The notes: generated from the sequence alone by a model not told the origin. Positions 1 to 5,837 are shown, numbered from the stretch's first letter. The stretch: DNA of 6,211 nucleotides from Nitrospira sp. (GCA_005239945.1 SBAY01000113.1:1-6211), one strand, 5' to 3'. Numbers and translations: made by a program.

Positions 1-25
1 GATTTAAAATAATACTCATCGTTTC

Positions 26-54
26 TGTATTTAAAGGGTTAATTGTGATAAAAT
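26..54 (+). promoter_or_regulatory. Candidate extended -10 promoter for the XRE regulator gene
   Basis: A TAAAAT hexamer lies at 49-54, preceded by TG at 46-47, giving the extended -10 pattern TGnTAAAAT. The hexamer 17 bases upstream (26-31, TGTATT) is a poor -35 match, so recognition would rest on the extended -10. Transcription would begin near 61, leaving a short leader that holds the AGGAGG ribosome binding site. In AT-rich DNA such matches arise by chance, so support is moderate. Confidence 0.4.
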
Positions 55-64
55 TAAAGTATTT

Positions 65-70
65 AGGAGG
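65..70 (+). promoter_or_regulatory. Strong Shine-Dalgarno site of the XRE regulator
   Basis: A full consensus AGGAGG sits 5 bases before the ATG at 76. It fixes the start of the regulator gene. Confidence 0.75.
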
Positions 71-75
71 AAAAT

Positions 76-429
76 ATGGAGAGGTTACGAATTAAAACAG
101 GAAATAGAATAAGAGAATTAAGGAAAGGACAAGGATTAACACAAGAAGAATTAGAAGAGAGAGCAGATTTGCATAATACTTACATTGGAGCGATAGAACG
201 AGGGGAAAGAAATTTATCACTTGATAGTATTGAAAAAATCGCTAAGGGACTTAATATTGAAGTTAAAGAACTTTTCACATTTCCACCTACAACATTACCA
301 TCCCAGCATGAGATTATAATTTTGGAAATTATTGAATTAATCAAAAAGGGTGATAATAAGACTATTGAAATAATTAGTAAAGCCTTAAAGGAAGTTTTAG
401 AGTGGCAGAAGGAACCATTGAGCAATTGA
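76..429 (+). CDS. XRE-family helix-turn-helix transcriptional regulator
   Basis: This 117-residue protein is probably a dimeric DNA-binding repressor. Residues about 9-67 form an HTH_3/XRE (Cro/CI-type) domain: the recognition region is LTQEELEERADLHNTYIGAI (21-40), followed by the typical ERGERNLSLDSIEKIAKGLN (41-60) and the closing ELF (65-67). A proline-rich linker (about 69-76) leads to a C-terminal pair of charged helices (about 78-112) that I cannot assign to a family; it may mediate dimerisation. The start is an ATG with an ideal ribosome binding site. The gene is the only plus-strand gene, is A-rich on its coding strand and converges on a decayed toxin gene 9 bases away, which suggests accessory DNA. 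It resembles small controller or antitoxin-like XRE proteins, but no toxin or methylase lies beside it on its own strand, so its target is unknown. Confidence 0.88.
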   Translation: MERLRIKTGNRIRELRKGQGLTQEELEERADLHNTYIGAIERGERNLSLDSIEKIAKGLNIEVKELFTFPPTTLPSQHEIIILEIIELIKKGDNKTIEIISKALKEVLEWQKEPLSN

Positions 430-438
430 CCGCATCAA

Positions 439-697
439 TTATGGATTTTGTAAGATACGATGTGTTCCAACCCGGCGTAAAATATAGACAGTATCTTCTA
501 TTTTAAAGGTAAACCGGTATTTCATAGTTATACTTGCCTCCCAGATATTTTTACTTCCTTTTATCTTCTTAAGTTCTTAAAGAAGGATGAAATAGATTAT
601 CTACCAAAAGTCTTATGGATTGTTTAGTTTTTTCTTTGGTATCTCTCGGCAGATTTTCGAAGTCGTCTATAAATCTTTACGTTCGAATAATCCTCAT
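439..697 (-). pseudogene. Broken RelE/ParE-family toxin gene (nonsense codon plus frameshift)
   Basis: Directly after the antitoxin gene, the minus strand encodes a recognisable RelE/ParE-superfamily toxin in two frames. The ATG (697-695) overlaps the antitoxin stop by one base (TAATG). Codon 7 is TAA (679-677). Reading on, codons 8-42 give RFIDDFENLPRDTKEKTKQS and then IRLLVDNLFHPSLRT, and stop at TAA (571-569). Dropping one T near 571-572 (ACTTAAG read as ACTAAG) restores KKIKGSKNIWEASITMKYRF, then TFKIEDTVYILRRVGTHRIL and QNP before a TAA at 441-439. The total length is 259 bases, exactly one more than 86 codons, as expected for a one-base insertion. The HPSLR, WEAS, YRF and RRVGTH patterns are typical of the family, so the decay looks recent. 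An intact version would cleave mRNA at the ribosome or act similarly. A sequencing or assembly error could explain one lesion, less easily both. Confidence 0.8.
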
Positions 698-972
698 TAG
701 TATTTATCCAACTCTTCAATAAAATCTTCTACATTGTCAAACTCTCTTATTCTTCCCGCCTTAATATCTTCATCTGCTTCTCTTTCTCCTTCTTGCCACT
801 CCTTTGTCCAGAACCAGGTCTGGTTTTTGTCAATTAGATCTTTGGGCACCAGAAGAATTATCCCCTTGTCTATAGAAGCTTCTAGAAGAGATCCTTCTTC
901 AAGATTTAAAGGTTTGCGTATCTCATCAGGTAAAGTAATTTGATGGTGTTTGTGAATTTGTATGATAGCCAT
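697..972 (-). CDS. AbrB/MazE/SpoVT-family antitoxin, apparently orphaned
   Basis: This 91-residue protein begins MAIIQIHKHHQITLPDEIRK, a swapped-hairpin AbrB/SpoVT DNA-binding domain (about residues 1-46) with the usual QITLPDEIRKPLNLEEGS core. The C-terminal part (about 52-91) has three tryptophans (53, 55, 59) and the acidic stretch EGEREADEDIKAGRIREFDN followed by VEDFIEEL, the kind of tail that wraps a toxin. It would normally neutralise the downstream RelE/ParE-type toxin and repress its own promoter. The ATG at 972-970 follows an AGGAGG site by 7 bases. A 13-codon upstream extension would need a TTG without any site and would contain this AGGAGG, so it is rejected. The gene lies 77 bases after lgt on the same strand with no clear terminator between, so read-through from the operon is possible. 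Its partner toxin is a pseudogene. Confidence 0.85.
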   Translation of the reverse strand: MAIIQIHKHHQITLPDEIRKPLNLEEGSLLEASIDKGIILLVPKDLIDKNQTWFWTKEWQEGEREADEDIKAGRIREFDNVEDFIEELDKY

Positions 973-979
973 ACTTATA

Positions 980-985
980 CCTCCT
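980..985 (-). promoter_or_regulatory. Shine-Dalgarno site deciding the antitoxin start
   Basis: The minus strand reads AGGAGG, 7 bases before the ATG at 972-970. It selects the 91-residue product over the longer TTG-initiated frame that begins at 1011. Confidence 0.75.
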
Positions 986-1049
986 AATTCGGGGACAAAA
1001 TACCAATTCAAGAAAGGGATCTATAGGCAATCCAAATATCACCCTATGG

Positions 1050-1793
1050 CTAAACTTTCTTGCTTTTTCTGACCATTATGGTCATTGCTCCTAAGCCAAT
1101 AAAAATGCTCAATAATTGAGAAAGCGTAAGATTAAACAAGAAATATGGATTATCACCCCGGTATATTTCAACAACAAATCGCAAAATCGAGTAGAGCACA
1201 AGATACATTAGAAAGATTTGTCCTTCGAATTTGCGTCTTTTCCACCAATAACTAAGGATAAAGAATATAATCAAATCACCTACTGAGGAGTAAATTTGCG
1301 TTGGGTGAAGAGGTGTCAGGTCCAGGGGGTCCCTTCCGGCTACCTTTACTCCCCAGGGTAATGTTGTTGGTTTTCCATAACAACATCCATTCAAAAAGCA
1401 ACCAATCCTACCGATTGCCTGTCCTATGGGTATTGACGGAGCAACCACATCCGCTATTTGCCAAACAGGTAATTTTTGCCTCTTTAGATACCAGAGACCA
1501 ACAATTATGGCAAAGATAAGCCCGCCATAGAAGACAAAGCCAGTTCTTGAGAAAATCGCCTCTAACGGATGTTCTCGATACTCATCCAGATTAGTCAGGA
1601 TATAGAGGAGTCTTGCCCCAACAATTGAGGATAAAAGCACATAAACGCTTAAGTCCATAATGACTTTTGAGTCTATACCCGCTTTTATTGCCCTATCCCT
1701 GGCTAAATATATGCCGACAACAAAGGCTAAAGCCAACATAACACCATAGGAATAAATGGTAATAGGTCCTATTTTAAAAAGTTCTGGATGCAC
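1050..1793 (-). CDS. lgt: Prolipoprotein diacylglyceryl transferase
   Basis: Lgt is an inner-membrane enzyme that transfers diacylglycerol from phosphatidylglycerol to the lipobox cysteine of prolipoproteins, the first step of lipoprotein maturation. From the GTG start the protein has 247 residues and begins MHPELFKIGPITIYSYG, the usual Lgt N-terminus. It has several hydrophobic membrane segments, the FYGG motif (88-91), the signature GRIGCFLNGCCYG (128-140, with the family's essential arginine at 129), HPTQIYSS (163-170) and RFVVEIYR (205-212). The C-terminus is a short basic tail. The frame is open to a TTG at 1850, but that start has no ribosome binding site, adds 19 residues unlike Lgt and lies inside a hairpin repeat. 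The GTG at 1793 has AGAAGG 8 bases upstream. Family position 103 (E. coli His) is Tyr here, a variant I recall from many Lgt proteins. lspA lies immediately upstream. Confidence 0.95.
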   Translation of the reverse strand: MHPELFKIGPITIYSYGVMLALAFVVGIYLARDRAIKAGIDSKVIMDLSVYVLLSSIVGARLLYILTNLDEYREHPLEAIFSRTGFVFYGGLIFAIIVGLWYLKRQKLPVWQIADVVAPSIPIGQAIGRIGCFLNGCCYGKPTTLPWGVKVAGRDPLDLTPLHPTQIYSSVGDLIIFFILSYWWKRRKFEGQIFLMYLVLYSILRFVVEIYRGDNPYFLFNLTLSQLLSIFIGLGAMTIMVRKSKKV

Positions 1794-1848
1794 TGTCTTT
1801 ACCTTCTCTTTTATGGAATTTCTCCAATTTAGTTGATAAACAGGGGTC

Positions 1849-1920
1849 AAGGATTCGAGGGTTCAAAGGGTCGAGTGATGGATTTCCTTATCACTTGAAC
1901 CCTTGACCCCTTGAATCCTT
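1849..1920. repeat. Long imperfect inverted repeat between lspA and lgt
   Basis: The left arm (1849-1879) and right arm (1890-1920) pair over 31 positions with five mismatches around a 10-base loop. The arms are built from short sub-repeats of the form GG(N)TCAAG: the minus strand of the right arm reads AAGGATTC, AAGGGGTC, AAGGGTTC, AAG. No T-run follows it on the lspA-lgt coding strand, so it does not look like an intrinsic terminator for the operon. A T-rich tail (1919-1925) follows on the plus strand. It is probably a dispersed palindromic repeat that could also act in mRNA processing or stability. Confidence 0.8.
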
Positions 1921-1940
1921 TTTCTCTTAATTTCCATCAA

Positions 1941-2405
1941 CTAATTGGGAGAAGAACCTTTTTTATTAATAGTTACGAGTAACATTAAAACGCCTACACA
2001 AATCATAGAATCGGCAAGATTAAATGCTGGCCAACGATAATTTTTATAGCCAATATCTATGAAGTCCACCACGCCACCTAAAGCTATCCTGTCCCATAAA
2101 TTTCCTATGGCACCACCTAATATTAAACCAAAGGCAATGGCTATCCACAAATTTATGGTTTTTAACCGTAATAGTAAGATAAAAATTATCCCAATCGTCA
2201 AAAGGCTCATTACGGCTAACCACGCTCCAGAATGATTCGCAAAAAGTCCAAAGGCTATTCCCTCGTTTTTTATATAAGATAAAGAGAAAATATGGGGTAA
2301 AATAGGAATACTTTCTCCTTCAGACATGGTCTTTTGAACGATAAATTTACTTATCCTGTCTAATATTAAAACACTTAGGCAAATCAAGAATGTCAGTTTT
2401 TTCAA
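1941..2405 (-). CDS. lspA: Lipoprotein signal peptidase (signal peptidase II)
   Basis: LspA is an inner-membrane aspartic protease that cleaves the signal peptide from diacylglyceryl-modified prolipoproteins, directly after Lgt. The protein has 154 residues, normal for the family. It shows the N-terminal membrane segment with LDRISK (15-20), the NEGIAFGLF motif (47-55), GNLWDRIALGGVVDFIDI (101-118) and FNLADSMICVGVLML (128-142). By comparison with known LspA enzymes the catalytic aspartates are Asp114 (VVDF) and Asp132 (LADS). About four membrane segments can be seen. The start is TTG: an in-frame TAA lies three codons upstream, and no ATG or GTG start is available. Its ribosome binding site is poor, because the purine-rich GGAAGGAAG lies about 13 bases away, so translation may be weak. 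It ends in TAG, and lgt follows after the hairpin repeat. Confidence 0.95.
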   Translation of the reverse strand: MKKLTFLICLSVLILDRISKFIVQKTMSEGESIPILPHIFSLSYIKNEGIAFGLFANHSGAWLAVMSLLTIGIIFILLLRLKTINLWIAIAFGLILGGAIGNLWDRIALGGVVDFIDIGYKNYRWPAFNLADSMICVGVLMLLVTINKKGSSPN

Positions 2406-2458
2406 TCTATTTTACTATCTTCCTTCCCCTGAAGTTTCACTAATTTATTTAATAGAAT

Positions 2459-2527
2459 CACGAAAGGACGAAATCACGAAAAAGTCTAATTTCTTTTTGA
2501 GTTTTCTTGAATTTCGCATTTTTCGTG
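2459..2527. repeat. CACGAAA-type imperfect inverted repeat between the dksA-like gene and lspA
   Basis: The left part holds two tandem CACGAAA copies (2459-2465 and 2475-2481) with ACGAAAT between them (2468-2474). The right part holds ATTTCGC (2511-2517) and TTTTTCGTG (2519-2527). CACGAAAAA at 2475-2483 pairs perfectly over 9 bases with 2519-2527. Alternatively 2459-2474 pairs with 2511-2527 with a few mismatches. It fills much of the 131-base gap, which holds no gene that I can see. It has no sequence relation to the lspA-lgt repeat apart from being palindromic. Confidence 0.65.
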
Positions 2528-2536
2528 TTTATCTTT

Positions 2537-2917
2537 CTATTGTTTTTTATTTTTTTCTTTCACCCTCTGGCATTCGATGCAACTTCGTGCATAAGGAACA
2601 GCTTGTAATCTCTCCAAACTAATAGGATTTTTGCAATCTTCACATAATCCATACTCCCCTTTTTCCATTCGATAAAGGGCGTTATCAATCTCATACAGGA
2701 TATTATTTATATTCGCCGCCAATCCTGCATTTTTATCTCGTTCATAGCTATCAGCGGAAATATCCGCCATATGGATTGAGTAAGCGGATAAGTCTCCTGA
2801 AGACTCTTTTTGGGAATTATGTAAATACCCCTCATCTGTTGCCTCTTTTTCTTTAAGATGGGTTTCCTTTAACTCAATCAATTTCTCCTTATATTCCTCT
2901 AATTCGATTTGATTCAT
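2537..2917 (-). CDS. DksA/TraR-type C4 zinc-finger protein
   Basis: This 126-residue protein belongs to the TraR/DksA family, whose characterised members insert a coiled coil into the secondary channel of RNA polymerase and modulate transcription, often with ppGpp. Residues 1-35 and about 57-88 look helical and would form the coiled coil. The segment between them carries DLSAYSIHMADISADSYERD (42-61), closer to the YteA-like branch (ADxxxxxxERxK) than to E. coli DksA. The zinc finger uses Cys92, Cys95, Cys113 and Cys116 (CEDC and CIEC), within the standard GEYGLCEDCKNPISLERLQA. The ATG is preceded by AGGAGG with a 10-base gap. The gene starts 18 bases after the ileS stop, so the two are surely co-transcribed. 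A dksA-like gene between ileS and lspA also occurs in other bacteria. Whether it regulates rRNA, amino-acid or stress genes here cannot be read from sequence. Confidence 0.9.
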   Translation of the reverse strand: MNQIELEEYKEKLIELKETHLKEKEATDEGYLHNSQKESSGDLSAYSIHMADISADSYERDKNAGLAANINNILYEIDNALYRMEKGEYGLCEDCKNPISLERLQAVPYARSCIECQRVKEKNKKQ

Positions 2918-2935
2918 GTTTATCGTTCCTCCTTT

Positions 2936-5701
2936 TCATGAAATCGCTTTGAGACATCGCTCGCATAGAGTTGGATGTTCTATATAATTACCTACTGCCT
3001 CACTATAATTCCAGCAGCGGCTGCATTTACTTCCTTTTGCCTTTTTTATCTCTACCTTTAATTCCTCTCCCTTTATTAATTGGACAGAAGAGACAATAAA
3101 GATAAATTTTAATTCATCTTCATATTTACTAATGACCTTTCCCTTTTCCTGGGGATAGGTTAAAATCACTTCTGCCTCTAAGGCTGAGCCGATTTGCCCT
3201 TGAGCCCGTGCCTCTTCCAATGCCTTACTGACCACCTCTCGAACATCAAGGAGTTCATCCCACTCTGCGGCTAACGATTCATTGAGGTATTTTGAATCAG
3301 GGACTGGAAATGAGGTTAAATGAACACTTGGTTTCTTTCCTTCTTGGGGTATGTCTTGCCAGACCTCCTCTGCGGTAAAACTCAAGATAGGTGCCATTAA
3401 TCGGGTAAGGACAGTCGTAGCCTCGAACATCACTGTTTGGGCTGACCTTCTTTCCTTCGAATCCGGCTTAAAGGTATAAAGTCTATCCTTAAGTATATCC
3501 AGATAGAGGGCACTTAAAAGGCTCGAACAAAAATTAAGGATAAGGTGGTAAATGATATGGAATTCAAAACACTCATAAGCCTCGGTTACCTTCTGAATCA
3601 ATTGGGTAAGTCGAAGGAGTATCCACTGGTCAATCCTCAGCATATCTTCATAATTAACCTTATCTAAATTTGGGTTAAAATCGTAAAAATTGCCCAGCAT
3701 AAATCTAAAGGTATTGCGGATTTTGCGATAAGACTCCCCCATACGGGTAAGCATTTCATTGCCTAAGCGGACATCTGTGCGATAATCCTCTGAAATTACC
3801 CATAGTCTTAAAATATCCGCCCCATATTTATCAATAATATCTAAAGGTGAAATGACATTGCCTACAGATTTGCTCATCGCCTTACCGTGTTCATCCAACA
3901 TAAATCCATGGGTTAAGACGGCCTTGTAGGGTGGCAAGCCTTCAGTGGCCATAGAGGTAAGTATGGCCGATTGAAACCAGCCGCGGTGTTGGTCAGAGCC
4001 TTCTAAATAAAGGTCGGCCGGGAAGGTAAGATTCTCCCTTTTTCTAAGTACCGCCCGATGACTTACCCCTGACTCAAACCAGACATCCATAATATCCTCT
4101 TCTTTATTAAATTTTTCGCCGCCACAATGAATACATTTTTTCCCCTCTGTCAGAAATTCTTCAGCCTCCTTCTCAAACCAAACATTAGCCCCGTAGTCCT
4201 GGATTTGTTTTTTGAGCAACTTGATTGAATCTAAATCCAAAAGACTCTGATGGCATTCCATACAAGAGAAAGCAGGTATTGGCACACCCCAGGCCCGTTG
4301 TCTGGAAAGACACCAATCACCACGAGAGGCAACGGTATTATAGAATCTTTCCTCTCCCCAGGCAGGAATCCACTTAACTTCTTTAATTGCCTTTAGGGTT
4401 CGAGATTGCAAATCTGCAGTGGTCAATTTAATAAACCATTGGTCTGTTGCCCGAAAGATAATGGGTTTTTTGCATCGCCAACAATGGGGATAAGAATGGG
4501 TAATTGTCTCCTGGGCAAAGAGTTTTCCTGATGATTGGAGCTTTTCGACAATAGGTTTATTTGCCTCAAAAACATTTAATCCGGCAAATTCTTCAGCTTC
4601 CTCGGTAAATTTTCCTTGGGCATCTACCGGGGTAAGCACTTTCAAATTATATCGAAACCCAATCTCATAATCGTCCATTCCATGCCCCGGGGCGGTATGG
4701 ACACAGCCAGTTCCTTGCTCCCTGGTTACATGCAGACCAAGAACAACCACAGATTCACGGTCAATAAAAGGATGTTGACAAACAATGCCTTCTAATTCCT
4801 CGCCCATGAAGGTAGCTAGGACCTCATAGTCGGTCTTCCCTTTTAATGTTGCCTCAATCAATTCCTTAGCCATAAGCAAGGTTTCGGATTCTAATTTAAT
4901 AAGTGCATACTCAAATTGTGGGTTTAAGGCAATAGCCACATTAGCTGGCAGTGTCCAGGGGGTAGTAGTCCAGATAAGGATGGAGGCAGGGAAATTTTGG
5001 ATTTTGGATTTTGGATTTTGGATTTTGGATTTAAGAATTTCCCACTTATGCGTTGGTTTTATCGGAAATTTGACATAGACAGAAGACGAGGAGACATCCT
5101 TATATTCTACCTCGGCCTCTGCTAAAGCCGTGGTGCAAGCAGCACACCAATAAACCGGCTTTTTGCTTTTATAAACATACCCCTTTTCTGCCAGCTCCCC
5201 AAATACCTCGATTACAGCCGCTGAATAGTCGTTGGATAAAGTCAGATAAGGGTTTTCCCAGTCTCCAAATATCCCCAATCGCTTAAATTGTTCTTTCTGA
5301 ACCCCGGCAAAATTAAGAGCATAGTCCCTACACCGCTGCCGAATCTCCATTTTAGTTAATTTGTTACTATCCTTAGTCTCGGCTAAAACCTTATATTCAA
5401 TCGGTAAGCCATGACAATCCCAACCGGGGATATAAGGTGCATCAAACCCTTGCATCGATTTATATTTGACGATAATATCCTTTAAAATTTTATTGAGGGC
5501 ATGACCCATGTGTATATCGCCGTTGGCATAAGGGGGCCCGTCGTGTAAGATATACTTTGGCAGACCTACTTTTTCCTGACGCAAAGTTTCATAAATATTT
5601 AATTCCTGCCAGAATTTTAGAGTTTCCGGCTCTTTTTTAGGCAAATCAGCCTTCATCTTAAACCCTGTTTTTGGCAGATTCAATGTATCTTGATAATTCA
5701 T
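2936..5701 (-). CDS. ileS: Isoleucyl-tRNA synthetase
   Basis: IleRS is a cytoplasmic class I synthetase that charges tRNA-Ile and hydrolyses mischarged Val-tRNA-Ile. It has 921 residues, normal for bacteria. The class I signatures are HMGH (64-67, variant of HIGH) and AMSKS (608-612, variant of KMSKS), and GWDCHGLP (93-100) is also present. The CP1 editing domain shows WTTTPWTLPAN (244-254) and GTGCVHTAPGHGMDDY (330-345). Cysteine pairs at 407/410, 480/483 and 523/526 may bind structural zinc, and a C-terminal C4 finger uses 893/896/913/916. The anticodon-binding domain spans about 640-800. Oddly, residues 224-236 (KSKIQNPKSKIQN) are encoded by a heptanucleotide tandem repeat just before the editing motif, a likely in-frame insertion. 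The ATG follows GGGAG by 9 bases. I see no T-box leader upstream, so T-box control by uncharged tRNA is not supported. Confidence 0.97.
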   Translation of the reverse strand: MNYQDTLNLPKTGFKMKADLPKKEPETLKFWQELNIYETLRQEKVGLPKYILHDGPPYANGDIHMGHALNKILKDIIVKYKSMQGFDAPYIPGWDCHGLPIEYKVLAETKDSNKLTKMEIRQRCRDYALNFAGVQKEQFKRLGIFGDWENPYLTLSNDYSAAVIEVFGELAEKGYVYKSKKPVYWCAACTTALAEAEVEYKDVSSSSVYVKFPIKPTHKWEILKSKIQNPKSKIQNFPASILIWTTTPWTLPANVAIALNPQFEYALIKLESETLLMAKELIEATLKGKTDYEVLATFMGEELEGIVCQHPFIDRESVVVLGLHVTREQGTGCVHTAPGHGMDDYEIGFRYNLKVLTPVDAQGKFTEEAEEFAGLNVFEANKPIVEKLQSSGKLFAQETITHSYPHCWRCKKPIIFRATDQWFIKLTTADLQSRTLKAIKEVKWIPAWGEERFYNTVASRGDWCLSRQRAWGVPIPAFSCMECHQSLLDLDSIKLLKKQIQDYGANVWFEKEAEEFLTEGKKCIHCGGEKFNKEEDIMDVWFESGVSHRAVLRKRENLTFPADLYLEGSDQHRGWFQSAILTSMATEGLPPYKAVLTHGFMLDEHGKAMSKSVGNVISPLDIIDKYGADILRLWVISEDYRTDVRLGNEMLTRMGESYRKIRNTFRFMLGNFYDFNPNLDKVNYEDMLRIDQWILLRLTQLIQKVTEAYECFEFHIIYHLILNFCSSLLSALYLDILKDRLYTFKPDSKERRSAQTVMFEATTVLTRLMAPILSFTAEEVWQDIPQEGKKPSVHLTSFPVPDSKYLNESLAAEWDELLDVREVVSKALEEARAQGQIGSALEAEVILTYPQEKGKVISKYEDELKFIFIVSSVQLIKGEELKVEIKKAKGSKCSRCWNYSEAVGNYIEHPTLCERCLKAIS
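4994..5032. repeat. Heptanucleotide tandem repeat (ATTTTGG) inside ileS
   Basis: Five perfect ATTTTGG units run head to tail from 4994 to 5028, plus a partial ATTT to 5032 (about 5.6 copies). On the coding strand this is a CCAAAAT tract. Because 7 is not a multiple of 3, the tract is read in three registers and gives a 7-residue periodic peptide (KSKIQNP). Only changes by three units preserve the ileS frame. Confidence 0.95.
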
Positions 5702-5730
5702 CGTTTTCTACTCCCACAATGTATTGGATG

Positions 5731-5774
5731 TCTCAACAAATTTGAGGATATTTCCCGAACAAGTTCGGGCTTCC
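5731..5774. repeat. Bipartite palindromic repeat, copy 1 (ileS-proximal)
   Basis: Two small palindromes lie in tandem: CTCAA/TTGAG (5732-5746) and CCCGAACAAGTTCGGG (5754-5769, arms of 7 around AA), followed by CTTCC. The same layout recurs at 5795-5837 with a few differences. It lies in the 97-base gap between ileS and yggU. Confidence 0.8.
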
Positions 5775-5794
5775 GTCCCCCGTAGTTTTGAAAG

Positions 5795-5837
5795 CCTCAA
5801 CTTGTTGAGGGATTCCCCCGAACAAGTTCGGACTTCC
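5795..5837. repeat. Bipartite palindromic repeat, copy 2 (overlapping the yggU end)
   Basis: CCTCAACTTGTTGAGG (5795-5810, arms of 7 around TT) is followed by CCGAACAAGTTCGG (5818-5831) and ACTTCC. It matches copy 1 closely in its second half and less well in its first. It overlaps the last 13 codons of yggU, including the stop, so the repeat supplies the C-terminus of that protein. Confidence 0.8.

Noticed and set aside
180..425. An 81-codon minus-strand frame opposite the XRE gene
   Set aside because: It is the complementary shadow of a clear XRE domain, has no ribosome binding site and resembles no family.
569..679. Recoding of TAA as a sense codon, or programmed frameshifting, rescuing the toxin
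   Set aside because: TAA ends the adjacent antitoxin in the same locus, TAG and TGA end the other genes, and the slip site shows no slippery heptamer. Plain decay is simpler.
734..943. A 69-codon plus-strand frame opposite the antitoxin
   Set aside because: It is a low-complexity serine-rich shadow of the AbrB-type gene without a start signal.
973..1049. A dedicated promoter or terminator between lgt and the antitoxin
   Set aside because: I could not find a convincing -35/-10 pair or a hairpin with a T-run, so neither is annotated.
1301..1519. A 72-codon plus-strand frame inside lgt
   Set aside because: It overlaps the conserved Lgt signature on the other strand and has no recognisable protein features.
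4994..5032. A CRISPR-like or phase-variation array
   Set aside because: The units are 7 bases with no spacers. A phase switch in an essential synthetase gene would be lethal, so it is treated as a fixed tandem insertion.
5702..5796. A T-box leader controlling ileS
   Set aside because: The gap is only 95 bases, holds palindromic repeats and shows no T-box consensus or specifier stem-loop.
5754..5831. CGAAC...GTTCG palindromes as SOS (DinR/LexA-type) boxes
   Set aside because: The Bacillus-type LexA box has 4 bases between CGAAC and GTTCG, whereas both copies here have 2. The neighbouring CTCAAC palindromes and the duplicated layout fit a repeat element better.
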